From JAUVPB01 sp965223695 (GTDB lineage Bacteria > Actinomycetota > Thermoleophilia > Gaiellales > Gaiellaceae), in the NCBI GenBank assembly GCA_965223695.1, contig CBDCXJ010000044.1, positions 1-64,000 on the forward strand: a DNA stretch of 64,000 bases, written 5' to 3'. Below the pieces are notes generated by a model. It saw nothing but the letters and a program-made list of their open reading frames with translations. It was not told the origin of the DNA and did not search any database. The position numbers and the translations under genes are program-made. Shown here piece after piece: positions 15,609 through 23,288 of the stretch (position 1 is the stretch's first letter; every line of letters begins with the position of its first letter).

Positions 15609-15719
15609 CTGAACCTCTTTCGGACGCGGGCAGGCCCCCGATCAGGCGGATCGAGGGAGGCGCAGACTACCGCACTTCAGGCGCGATCAGCGGCGACCCG
15701 AGGCTTCGGCATGTGGGCC

Positions 15720-16343
15720 CTAATGTGGGAAAAAGCCGCCGTCGACGACGATCACCTGTCCGGCCACGAAGTCGGAGTCCTCAGAAGCGAGAAACGCAGC
15801 CGCCCCCACCAGGTCGCTCGCCTCCTGAGGTCGCTTGACGATCTGGCCCGCGACCATGTACTCGAAGAGCTCGTCCCAGCGCTCACCGACCGTCGCCTTC
15901 AGCGCCTCCGTCTGCGTGAGCCCGGGAGCGATCGCATTGACGAGGATGCCCGTCCCGGCCAGCTCCTTTGCCATCGAGCGCGTGAGCGCTACGACCGCAC
16001 CCTTCGAGGCGCAGTAGTGCAAGAGCAGCGGCGTTCCGATGAAGGCGACGACCGAGGCGATGTTGATGATCTTGCCCTTCCCCTGGCGGCGCATGATCGG
16101 GAGGACGGCGCGGCAGCAGAGCCAGGGGCCGCGCACGTTCACCGCCATCACGCGATCCCACTCCTCGACGTCGATCGTGTCGAACGGTGTGTTCTGGTCG
16201 AGCTCGGCCATCATCGCTGCGTTGTTGATCAGGACGTCGATCCGGCCGAAGCGCTCCTCGACCTGCGAGACCATCGAGTCGACCTGAGCCGCGTCGCTCA
16301 CGTCGACGACGAGCGGGAGGCAGGAGCGGCCGAGCGCCTCGAC
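15720..16343 (-). pseudogene. SDR oxidoreductase lacking its N-terminal nucleotide-binding part
   Basis: The C-terminal two thirds of a classical SDR are intact: VLINNAAMMAEL, INIASVVAFIG with the catalytic Ser, HYCASKGAV with Tyr/Lys, NAIAPGLTQTEAL and VIVVDGGFF. The reading frame runs upstream as far as VEALGRSCLPLVVDVSDAA and meets a stop exactly at the inverted repeat beginning at 16344. The TGxxxGIG cofactor loop and the start codon are missing. Translation from an internal ATG (16301) would give a 193-residue protein without a NAD site. It was probably the first gene of the dioxygenase operon before the 5-kb block arrived, so the operon's promoter may also be altered. Confidence 0.82.
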
Positions 16344-16364
16344 CTAGGAGGGTCTAGCGAAACG
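16344..16364 (+). repeat. Left terminal inverted repeat of the 5-kb block
   Basis: It starts CTAGGAGGGTCTAGCGAAAC and pairs with 21389-21409, with one mismatch. It lies at the exact break in the truncated SDR gene; its own TAG ends the SDR reading frame on the minus strand. Confidence 0.6.
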
Positions 16365-16397
16365 CGACGCGACCGCAGGGAAGGTAGGGTTGGTTGG

Positions 16398-18731
16398 GTG
16401 AGGGGTGGTGTCCGCGGCGGTCTTGGGGGCGCTCTTGGGCGTGTTGTTGGACTGGGTTTGGGTGTGGCGTGTTTGGTGTGTTGTTTGTTGGTTGTGTCGG
16501 CTGCGGGTGCGGCGGCGCCGGGGGTGTTTCATGCGGCGGATGGGTCGCGGAGTGTGCTGTATGAGCCGGTGAGGATCGAGGTTGAGGTCGTTGAGGGCAG
16601 CGGTGGCCGTTGCTTGTCGGCGTTCCGGGTTGACAGGTTTGGCACGAGGCTGCCGGCGGTGGTCGCCAAGTTTCTGCTGGACAACCGGCGGGTGGTTTCG
16701 GCGTCCGGCCGGGTCTGTACCGACCGGGCCTGGACGACCGCGCGGGCGGTCTGGCGGGGTCTTTTGTCCTCACGGGTGATCGTGAACGAACGCGCGCCCG
16801 AGACTGCTTTGGTCGTCGGTCATTTGAGTGCGCTGACCGGCTCTGCGTCTGCCTATGCCGAGCCGCGCCGGAACTCGGTGTTTCTGGCCGCCGATCACCT
16901 CAGCCAGGCGGGGCTGGCGGTGTCGGTGGTGTACCGCGACACCGGAGTAGTGCCCGCCGAGGGTGTCGAGGCCGCCCAGGAGCTCCTCGAGGTGGAGGGG
17001 GCGGTCGCGGTTGTGGGTGCCCAGGCGAGCGGGGTGACAATCGTTGTGGCCGAGCAGGTGACCGTACCGGCGGGGGTGCCACAGGTATCCGCGGTCTCGA
17101 CAGCCCCGGCCATCACCCTGCTGGACGACGACGACTTCCTGTTCCGGACCGCGCTGTCCGACGCTGCCCAGGGCGTCGTCCTCGCTGATCTGGCTGTCGA
17201 GCTCGGGTACGAGACCGCCGGTGTCCTGTACATCGACAACCCGTACGGGCAGGGGCTGGCCGCCCGGTTTGTGGAGGCGTTCACTGCCCGTGGGGGCACG
17301 GTGACCGCGGCGGTTGCCCACGGTATCCCATCGAGTTTTGTTTCCGAGCTGGAGAGGGTGACCGAGGCGGACCCCGATGTGCTGGTCGCTGTCAGCTACT
17401 CGGAGGCCGAGGTGTATCTACGGGAGGCGTTGGAGGAGGGTTATGCGGACACGTTCCTGTTCGTCGACGCAACGAAGCTCCCGGAGGCGTTCGCGCGAAT
17501 CGGCTGGGAGCTTTTGGAGGGCAGCTACGGCACCGGCCCCGGCGTCGACGCGAGCCGCCCCGCGACCCGGGCGTTCGTTGACGCCTATATGTCAGCCTAC
17601 GGGGAGAAGCCGCCCCGCCAGTTCATGAACGAGACCTACGACGCGACCGTGCTGATCGGCCTGGCGGCCGCCCAGGCGGGCACCGTCACCGACCCCGCCG
17701 CGATCCGTGACCAGCTTCGGTCTGTGGCGAACCCACCGGGTGTGGTTGTGGGCCCGGGCGCCGCCGGTATCAAACACGCTCTGCGGCTGATCGCCCGAGG
17801 CGTCGACATCAACTACGAGGGCGCCTCCGGGCCCGTCGACCTCGACGGGAACGGGGACGTGCGAGCTGGCTACATCGAGATCTGGCGGATCGAGGCCGGC
17901 CGGATCGTGTCCGTCCGGCAAGTACCCGTCGAACTCGGCCAAGACGGAGACGAGCCCGCCCCGTCCAAGTCCGACCCTCCCGCGTACACGAAAGCCTTCG
18001 TGCAAAAAGCGATCCAACGCTACGAACGCGACGGTCTGCAGGCGACAATCGACTACTACAACAGCCCCGAGAGCGTCGACGGGCGCTGGTACGTGTTCGT
18101 CGGAGACGGAGACAGCGAGACGCTGGCCGCTCATGCTGTTAACCCCGGCCTAGTGGGGCTCACGGCCGATCAGATCCGCGGGCCGAACGGGTACCCCACC
18201 GGCCAAGTGATTGAGGCCGTCGCTGACGAGGACGGGGCCTGGGTTGACTACACCTACACCAACCCGGTCTCCGGCAGTGTGGAGACCAAGCACTCCTGGG
18301 TGATCAGACACGACGGGCACCTGTTCGGCTCGGGCTGGTACGAGCCCGGGCCGTCCAAGTCCGACCCTCCCGCGTACACGAAGGCTTTCGTGCAGCAGGC
18401 TGTGAACCTCTACGACGCGCTCGGCCTGCAGGCGACAATCGACTACTACAACAGCCCCGAGAGCGTCGATGATCAGTGGTACGTGTTCATCATCGGCGGG
18501 GACGGTGTCACCATCGCCCACCCCAACCCGAAGTTCATTGGCCGCGACCCAAGCCTCCGGGTCGACGCGACCGGCTACTTCTACGGCGACGACCTGCTCT
18601 CGGCGACCGAGCAGGGCCGCTGGGCCGACTACGTCTTGGAGAACCCGGAGACGGGCGAGAACGAGCAGAAACACACCTGGGCTGTCCGCCACGACGGGCA
18701 CCTGTTCGCCTCCGGCTGGTACGAACCGTAG
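16398..18731 (+). CDS. Exported periplasmic-binding-type protein with two C-terminal Cache-like repeats
   Basis: The 777-residue protein most likely starts at GTG 16398, giving a Gly-rich basic stretch and the hydrophobic signal VACLVCCLLVVSAAGAAA. Residues about 135-515 match the branched-chain amino-acid type binding fold (Peripla_BP_6): LVVGHLSALTGSASAYAEP, VAVVGAQASGVT, GVLYIDNPYGQGLA and MNETYDATVLIGLAAAQ. Two tandem units of about 130 residues follow, at 522-651 and from 652, each starting PSKSDPPAYTKAFVQ and ending HDGHLFxSGWYEP. They resemble single-Cache sensor domains. No transmembrane anchor or output domain follows. It could be a free extracellular ligand-binding protein; the ligand is unknown. 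It lies within the inverted-repeat-bounded block. Confidence 0.8.
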   Translation: MRGGVRGGLGGALGRVVGLGLGVACLVCCLLVVSAAGAAAPGVFHAADGSRSVLYEPVRIEVEVVEGSGGRCLSAFRVDRFGTRLPAVVAKFLLDNRRVVSASGRVCTDRAWTTARAVWRGLLSSRVIVNERAPETALVVGHLSALTGSASAYAEPRRNSVFLAADHLSQAGLAVSVVYRDTGVVPAEGVEAAQELLEVEGAVAVVGAQASGVTIVVAEQVTVPAGVPQVSAVSTAPAITLLDDDDFLFRTALSDAAQGVVLADLAVELGYETAGVLYIDNPYGQGLAARFVEAFTARGGTVTAAVAHGIPSSFVSELERVTEADPDVLVAVSYSEAEVYLREALEEGYADTFLFVDATKLPEAFARIGWELLEGSYGTGPGVDASRPATRAFVDAYMSAYGEKPPRQFMNETYDATVLIGLAAAQAGTVTDPAAIRDQLRSVANPPGVVVGPGAAGIKHALRLIARGVDINYEGASGPVDLDGNGDVRAGYIEIWRIEAGRIVSVRQVPVELGQDGDEPAPSKSDPPAYTKAFVQKAIQRYERDGLQATIDYYNSPESVDGRWYVFVGDGDSETLAAHAVNPGLVGLTADQIRGPNGYPTGQVIEAVADEDGAWVDYTYTNPVSGSVETKHSWVIRHDGHLFGSGWYEPGPSKSDPPAYTKAFVQQAVNLYDALGLQATIDYYNSPESVDDQWYVFIIGGDGVTIAHPNPKFIGRDPSLRVDATGYFYGDDLLSATEQGRWADYVLENPETGENEQKHTWAVRHDGHLFASGWYEP
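17961..18350 (+). repeat. Tandem Cache-like repeat, unit 1 (390 bp)
   Basis: The first of two in-frame units. DNA at its start (CCGTCCAAGTCCGACCCTCC) is identical to the start of unit 2 at 18351. A second exact stretch, encoding LQATIDYYNSPESVD, is also shared. Near-identity in these patches with divergence between them suggests duplication followed by selection or gene conversion. Confidence 0.85.
18351..18728 (+). repeat. Tandem Cache-like repeat, unit 2 (378 bp)
   Basis: The second unit is 12 bp shorter than unit 1 and ends at the stop codon. Its middle differs from unit 1 (VFIIGGDGVTIAHPNPKFIG against VFVGDGDSETLAAH), and here it is closer to typical Cache domains, whose core often reads IDxNGxTIAHxxNP. 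Confidence 0.85.
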
Positions 18732-19092
18732 CCGCCAACCGCCGAAGCACGCGACGGCGACCGACCACCCACGAGCACCCGCCAGATCGTATCCGCGGTA
18801 GTGGCAAATAGAAATCTCGGTGGGCCACGCCCGAGAGGTCCTAGGCGACCCGCTCCTCGTAGCGGCGGCCCTCCGCGATCGCCTCCTCAAGAAACGAAGC
18901 GGTGGCCCCACCCCGGAGCGTGAACGCCTCCCGGCGGAACAGCAGCCAGAAGACACGGAGGCCATCCTCCCCGCCAGTGGAGGAGCGCGCCCTTAAGAGA
19001 TAACCTAGACTATACTGTTCAGTCTTTTACCTGCAAAAGAGCCATATTGGGGGGCTTGTGAAGCGGAGGGACTGTCCGGCGTCCGGCTCGGC
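18732..19092. other. Intergenic stretch with only a gene fragment
   Basis: These 361 bp between the Cache protein gene and the IS3 remnant contain no complete gene. The left part is non-coding. The middle holds a short minus-strand coding-like fragment (18841-18990). The right part, 18991-19092, is more AT-rich than its surroundings (around 19000-19050), which may mark an element end. Confidence 0.5.
18841..18990 (-). pseudogene. Possible C-terminal fragment of an unknown protein
   Basis: The minus strand reads GEDGLRVFWLLFRREAFTLR and continues ATASFLEEAIAEGRRYEERVA before a TAG at 18843-18841. The composition (amphipathic helix, Glu/Arg-rich end) looks like a real protein tail rather than chance translation. 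No start codon or upstream domain can be found, and the frame degenerates beyond about 18990. The family is not recognised. Confidence 0.3.
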
Positions 19093-19845
19093 ATGGGTCG
19101 CTCGACCGGAGCAGAAGATGGGTTGAGCGAGCAGAGGAAGAATCGGAGCTGCTCGGCGCAGCAGAAGATCGAGGTCGTGCTGGCCGGGCTGCGCGGCGAT
19201 CGCAGCGTCAGGGACGTCTGCCGGGAGCAGGCGATCTCGGAGGCGCTCTTTTGCTCGTGGCGGGAGAAGCTGCTTAGCCGTCTGCTCGCCGAGGGGTAGC
19301 CGTTGGCGAGTGTGGCGCGTGTGCTGGAGGTGAGTCGGCAGGCGTTGTATCGGACGCCGGAAGCCGAGGACGCTGCCCAAACGGTGGGCGATCCGCGATC
19401 CAATCGAGCGGGTGATTGTCGAGTGTGGCGCTCGCGAATCAGACCGGTGGGTACCGGATGGTCTGCGCGTTTGTGCACCGCCGGCTCGGGGTGGCGGTCA
19501 ATCACGAGCGGCTGCTCAGGGTGGTGCGGGAGCGCAACCTGATCCAACGACGCCGCCGATTGGAGCGCAGGAAACGACCCGGTTTCTTCCGGGTTGAGCG
19601 GCCTCGCCAGCTCTGGCAGCTCGACATGACCAGTATCTGGTTCGGTGAGCACGGCTGGACGTACCTGATCGCGATCATCGACTGCTGCACCCGCGAGGTC
19701 GTCGCCTGGCATCTATCGGTGCGCTGCCGCGCCGAGGAGGCGGCCGCCGCGCATGGGATCCAGGAGGGCGAGCTGACGCTCGGCTCGGACAACGGCTCGG
19801 CCTTCACCACCCGCCGCTTCAAGGCGCGCCTGGTTGTGGAAAGCC
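19093..19845 (+). pseudogene. IS3-family transposase remnant (orfA plus truncated orfB)
   Basis: The first part (19093-19299) encodes a short helix-turn-helix protein of the IS3 OrfA type (CSAQQKIEVVLAGLRGDRSV, ISEALFCSWREKLL). The DDE integrase part is spread over at least two frames: ASVARVLEVSRQALYRTPEA near 19306, then, after a frame change near 19416, YRMVCAFVHRRLGVAVNHER, RQLWQLDMTSIWF (first Asp) and LTLGSDNGSAFTTRRF (second Asp). The sequence ends abruptly near 19845, before the catalytic Glu. Multiple frame breaks and the missing 3' end show it is dead. Inverted-repeat ends were not found. Confidence 0.82.
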
Positions 19846-19930
19846 GCTTAGAACGCTTGAGCGGCAACTCTGAAGCGTCGGTCTCGACGGCCAGGGTCGC
19901 CTCTGGAGCCCCTTGAAACGGGGTAGCCAT
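19846..19930 (-). pseudogene. N-terminal fragment of an unknown gene, cut by the IS3 remnant
   Basis: An ATG at 19930 on the minus strand is preceded by GGAGG with a 4-nt spacer, a convincing ribosome site. It encodes ATPFQGAPEATLAVETDASE and a few more residues ending near LSTT before running into the antisense strand of the IS3 remnant. The true 3' part is gone. The family is not recognisable from about 29 residues. The rest of the gap up to 20086 carries a 14-bp perfect palindrome (20040-20053) within a longer stem formed by GGCCC and GGGCC. Confidence 0.35.
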
Positions 19931-20086
19931 GCGACCTCCGATCAGATCCCGCACCGGTCGGCCCGCGTAGTACGTAGTACCGGCGTAGCGGGGTAAGATG
20001 CAGTAGGATCTAGAATCACATAGATAGAGAGGCCCCCGCGAGGTTGCAACCTCCGAGGGCCGTGACCAAGAGAGGCATGAGCTCAC

Positions 20087-21211
20087 TTGGTAGGGAAGAC
20101 GGTACCAATCTGCCGCGATGGGCTCGCAGAATCTGTCGCGGACATCCTCGATTCACCCGAGATCTCCCAGCTGATCGCGGAGCTGGACGCGCTCCGCTGG
20201 ACGGGCCGCAGGGGCTACCCGACCAGGTCGCTGGTCGGGGCGTGCCTCGCCAAGAGCCTGTACGCGATCCCGACATGGAGCAAGACGGCCGCGTTGATCA
20301 AGGAGCACGCGGCGTTGCAGGAGGCTCTCGGTGGCTGCCCGAGCGTGTACGCGCTCTACAGGTTTGCTGCGAAGCTCAGAAAGCACAGGCCGCTCCTCGA
20401 TGTCTGCCTCGAGCGCGTGACGGCTTCTCTGCGGGAGCAGCTTCCCGGCTATGGGGAGGACATCGCCATCGACGCTTCCGATCTCCCTGCCTACGCGAAC
20501 GGGCAGCGCTACCTCTCCAAGCACGGCCCCGAGCGGGAGCGCTTCTCCGACCCGGACGCCTCCTGGGGCCACCGCTCGGCGATCAGCACCCGCAAGGGCG
20601 GCGGCTTCTACGGGTACAAGCTCCACGCGGCCGTCTGCGCCCGTACCGATCTTCCGATGGCGTGGCACGTCGCCACGGCCCGAACACACGAGGCGAGCCA
20701 AGCTGAGGACCTTCTCAACGCCGTCAAGGCCCGCAAGTTCAAGCCAGAGACAGTCGCGCTCGACAAGGGTTATGACGTTGGTCCCGTCTACGAAGCCTGC
20801 CACGAGGCCGGGTCGCTTCCGATCATCCCGCTCCGCAAGACACCCGCCGTCAAGCGCGGTGCCCACCTCGCCCCGGAGTGTGAGCACGGCACCTGGACGT
20901 TCGCCGGAATGGACTTCCAGCGCAAGCGAACCAAGTGGCGCTGCCCCACCGGCGGATGCTCACCCAAGAGCGTCTGGCGGAAGCCATCACGGCTCCATCC
21001 GCTCGTCCCACGTGTGACAGGCCGCTGGCGTTCCCTCTACCGTGCCCGTGCCGCAGTCGAACGCGAGTTCGGGCGTTTGACGCATGATTACGGCCTCGCA
21101 CCACTTCGAACACGTGGCATCGAGCGAGTGGCGCTTCACGCCGATCTCGTGATGCTCGCCCGGCTCTCCCAAGCTCTCGCGAGAGTCAGAGCGATACCGC
21201 TCGCGGTCTAA
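20087..21211 (+). CDS. DDE transposase (DDE_Tnp_1 type, IS4/IS5/IS1182-like)
   Basis: A 374-residue protein with an N-terminal transposase domain (ELDALRWTGRRGYPTRSLVG, SVYALYRFAAKLRKHRPLL). Its RNase-H-like catalytic core carries Asp in DIAIDASDLPAYANG, Asp in VALDKGYD and Glu in RARAAVEREFGRLTHDYGL. Blocks such as DASWGHRS and GFYGYKLHAA are typical of the group. The frame is intact. The TTG at 20087 is the first plausible start and no strong ribosome site decides it. The ends of the element were not located with confidence; a hairpin CAGGC/GCCTG at 21236-21249 lies shortly after the stop. The element seems to have landed inside older mobile DNA. Confidence 0.82.
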   Translation: MVGKTVPICRDGLAESVADILDSPEISQLIAELDALRWTGRRGYPTRSLVGACLAKSLYAIPTWSKTAALIKEHAALQEALGGCPSVYALYRFAAKLRKHRPLLDVCLERVTASLREQLPGYGEDIAIDASDLPAYANGQRYLSKHGPERERFSDPDASWGHRSAISTRKGGGFYGYKLHAAVCARTDLPMAWHVATARTHEASQAEDLLNAVKARKFKPETVALDKGYDVGPVYEACHEAGSLPIIPLRKTPAVKRGAHLAPECEHGTWTFAGMDFQRKRTKWRCPTGGCSPKSVWRKPSRLHPLVPRVTGRWRSLYRARAAVEREFGRLTHDYGLAPLRTRGIERVALHADLVMLARLSQALARVRAIPLAV

Positions 21212-21388
21212 ACAGCCGCTACCGCCCAGACCAGACAGGCGCTAGCCTGCCCCCATGCGCTGTAAGGAGTACAAGACGCCCGCAAAGGGCAGCACCAAGG
21301 GCCGGCAAGAGCCCATCTGACCGGAGACGGCATTGACGTCTACTGCCCGAAGCGCGCACCACGCAAGCGCGGACCGCGTTTCGCTAGC

Positions 21389-21409
21389 CGTTTCGCTCGA
21401 CCCTCCTAG
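21389..21409 (-). repeat. Right terminal inverted repeat of the 5-kb block
   Basis: This is the partner of 16344-16364. Just inside it the motif TTTCGCTAG is present a second time, so the right end carries an extra 12-bp duplication relative to the left end. The segment 21212-21388, between the transposase and this repeat, has no recognised gene; a short frame reading TGDGIDVYCPKRAPRKRG runs into the repeat. Confidence 0.6.
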
Positions 21410-21442
21410 CGCCCCGGCCTGCCGTGGACTACCGTCGGGCTC

Positions 21443-21601
21443 ATGCCGGCGCAGAGCGTCGATGTCGTTCGCACGATGTACGAGGGCTTCGCCCAGGGCG
21501 ACATCGACCGTGCCGTGAGTGTCGTGCACCCAGACGTCGAGTGGGTCGAGCTCTCGGTCGCCTCGGCGAAACCGTTCGCCGGCCGCGATTCGATCGAGCA
21601 T
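21443..21601 (+). pseudogene. SnoaL/NTF2-like protein, N-terminal fragment
   Basis: The ATG at 21443 opens a typical SnoaL-like start: VDVVRTMYEGFAQGDIDRAV, HPDVEWVEL and PFAGRDSIEH. After about 53 residues the frame enters DNA that is antisense to the amidase gene. The usual 120-140-residue fold is therefore less than half complete. It is joined tail to tail with the amidase fragment at about 21601/21602, the scar of a deletion that removed the 3' ends of both genes. Confidence 0.7.
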
Positions 21602-22479
21602 CCGAGCTCGTCGAGAGCGGACGCTGCCATGGCAACGGCCGCGGCGATGGCCTCGGTCACCGCGAGCTCGCCGTCGTCGCTGTAGGCGTTGACGCGGAGT
21701 GATTCGAGGACGACGTCCTCGGACCGGCCCAGCGGGACCGGACTGACGTACGGGTCGATGTAGTCCGGTCCAGAGATAACGGCGAGGAGGAGCTCGAGAT
21801 CCTCGGCGTAGCGGGCCATGGGCCCGACGCAGTAGAGATCCATCGACCCGGTTGGGCGCATCGGAGGCCAGACACCTGTTTCGGGGACTCGCCCCGTGGT
21901 TGGCCGGATCCCGACGGTGCCGCAATAGTGCGAAGGAACGCGGATCGAGCCGCCGCCGTCGGTGCCGATGCCAACGATCGACGCGTCGGCGCCGAGCAGC
22001 GCCGCCTCGCCGCCGCTCGAGCCGCCAGGCGTGCGCGCCGGGTCATGCGGATTGTTCGTGCGACCGCGCACGACGTTGTCGGTCTCGTATGACCAGGAGT
22101 ACTCGGGCAGGTTCGTCTTCGCGAGCACGATCGCGCCGGCCGCTCGTAGGCGTGCAACGACCGTCGCATCCTGCGAGGGAATCACATGCTCGCGCGCGCA
22201 GGATCCGCCCGTGGTGCGCAGGCCCTCCGTCTCGAGTGAGTCCTTGAGCGTGACGGGAAGCCCGAGGAGCGGTCGGTCACCGCCGGCGGCCCGTGCGGCG
22301 TCCGCCGCGTCCGCCTGCTCGAGAGCCTGCTCGTTGTGCGTGACGACGGCGTTGAGGCGGGGCTCGACGTCGCCGATTCGCGACTGGTAGTGCGCGACCA
22401 GCTCCCGCGCCGAGAACTCGCCGTCGGCGAGCCTTGCCAGCCAGGTTCGCGCTGAGGGCTGGAGGGCAGGCTCCGTCAT
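21602..22479 (-). pseudogene. Amidase-signature enzyme, C-terminally truncated
   Basis: Amidase-signature hydrolases cleave carboxamides with a Ser-cisSer-Lys triad. The first 290 or so residues are well preserved: catalytic Lys in LPVTLKDSLET, cis-Ser in TPGGSSGGEAALL and nucleophilic Ser in GIGTDGGGSIRVPSHYCG. The family normally needs about 450-480 residues. Here homology stops near DELGCSIES, and the frame then reads antisense through the SnoaL fragment to 21406. All catalytic residues lie in the surviving part, but loss of the C-terminal third of the fold should prevent activity. It diverges from the racemase-like gene. Confidence 0.82.
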
Positions 22480-22507
22480 CCTCGGGTCGCCAGCCTAGGT
22501 GATGGCC

Positions 22508-22513
22508 TACGCT
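22508..22513 (+). promoter_or_regulatory. Putative -10 element for the racemase-like gene
   Basis: TACGCT lies 7 nt before GTG 22521 with no ribosome-binding sequence between, indicating a leaderless transcript. A TAGGCT on the opposite strand (22490-22495) could serve the divergent amidase fragment. Confidence 0.45.
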
Positions 22514-22520
22514 CCACCCC

Positions 22521-23282
22521 GTGCGGATCTGCTGGCAGAGCTACGTCAATGCGACCGAGCAGGCCGCATACGTCGAGCGCCTGGCCGCATACCTCGGTGA
22601 GATCGCCGGGCCACGTGTCGAGTACACGGTCTGGGACCTCACGCCACCCGACCGCGATCTCCATCGCGTCAGCGAGTTTCGCTGCTCGGTCGACGTTGTC
22701 CGGAACGCTGTCCGGGCGGAGCAGGAGGGGTTCGACGCGTTCGCGATCGGCCACTTCCAGGACTCGGGCTTGTGGGAAGCGCGCGCGGCGGTCGACATTC
22801 CCGTGCTCGGCCTGGGAGAGACGAGCATGCTCTGGGCCTGCATGGTCGGCGGCAAGATCGGGCTTGTCACGATCGACCCGATCTTCGTGCCCTTCCACGA
22901 GGAGCAGATCCGTCGCTACGGCCTGGAGCAGCGGGTTACCAGCATCGCGGCAATCGAGACGAATGTCGAGGAGTTCATGCGAGCGTTCGAGGAGAGCGAG
23001 GCGTTCGATCGTGTGCGTGCTCAGTTCGAAGCGCAGACGGCACCCCTCGTGGCGGCCGGGGCGGACGTGATCATCCCGGCAGGAGGCCTTCCCACGCTTC
23101 TGTTCATGCGCGAGAAGGGCTTCTCTATCGAGGGCGCCGCGGTGCTCAACGGCATCGCCGTCCTCGCTTGTCAGTCCGAAGGCGCGACGACTCTTGCCGA
23201 GCTCACCGGCACGGTTGCCAGCCGTTGTGGCCTGTTCGCGAAGGCGCCCAAGCGGGCGATTGACGACCTGTTCGCCTTGTAG
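22521..23282 (+). CDS. Asp/Glu/hydantoin racemase-superfamily protein lacking both catalytic cysteines
   Basis: A 253-residue two-lobed protein of the superfamily that includes aspartate, glutamate and hydantoin racemases, arylmalonate decarboxylase and maleate isomerase. The first active-site block reads FAIGHFQDSGL, with His78 where hydantoin racemases have Cys. The second reads IIPAGGLPTLLF near residue 187, with Ala or Gly where the second Cys belongs. The rest of the fold is intact (VLGLGETSMLWACM, IGLVTIDPIF). It should not racemise by the standard two-base thiol mechanism. It lies 6 bp upstream of an alpha/beta hydrolase gene and is probably co-transcribed with it. GTG start supported by TACGCT. 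Confidence 0.8.
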   Translation: MRICWQSYVNATEQAAYVERLAAYLGEIAGPRVEYTVWDLTPPDRDLHRVSEFRCSVDVVRNAVRAEQEGFDAFAIGHFQDSGLWEARAAVDIPVLGLGETSMLWACMVGGKIGLVTIDPIFVPFHEEQIRRYGLEQRVTSIAAIETNVEEFMRAFEESEAFDRVRAQFEAQTAPLVAAGADVIIPAGGLPTLLFMREKGFSIEGAAVLNGIAVLACQSEGATTLAELTGTVASRCGLFAKAPKRAIDDLFAL

Positions 23283-23288
23283 TCGCCG

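Larger units (their letters stand above)
16344..21409. mobile_element. About 5.1-kb foreign block bounded by 21-bp inverted repeats
   Basis: The bases at 16344-16364 and the reverse complement of 21389-21409 agree at 20 of 21 positions. Both begin CTAGGAGGGTC and continue AGCGAAACG after one mismatch or matching base. The left repeat coincides with the point where an SDR gene is cut. The block holds an exported binding protein gene, a C-terminal gene fragment, an IS3 remnant, an N-terminal gene fragment and a full DDE transposase. No clear target duplication is visible outside the repeats. It may be a composite or unclassified element, or an older element invaded by insertion sequences. The transposase at 20087-21211 is not obviously the one that recognises these ends. 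Confidence 0.5.

Noticed and set aside
17961..18728. CRISPR array or other short tandem repeat
   Set aside because: The repeats are two 378-390-bp in-frame protein domains. No array of short direct repeats with spacers was seen anywhere in the window.
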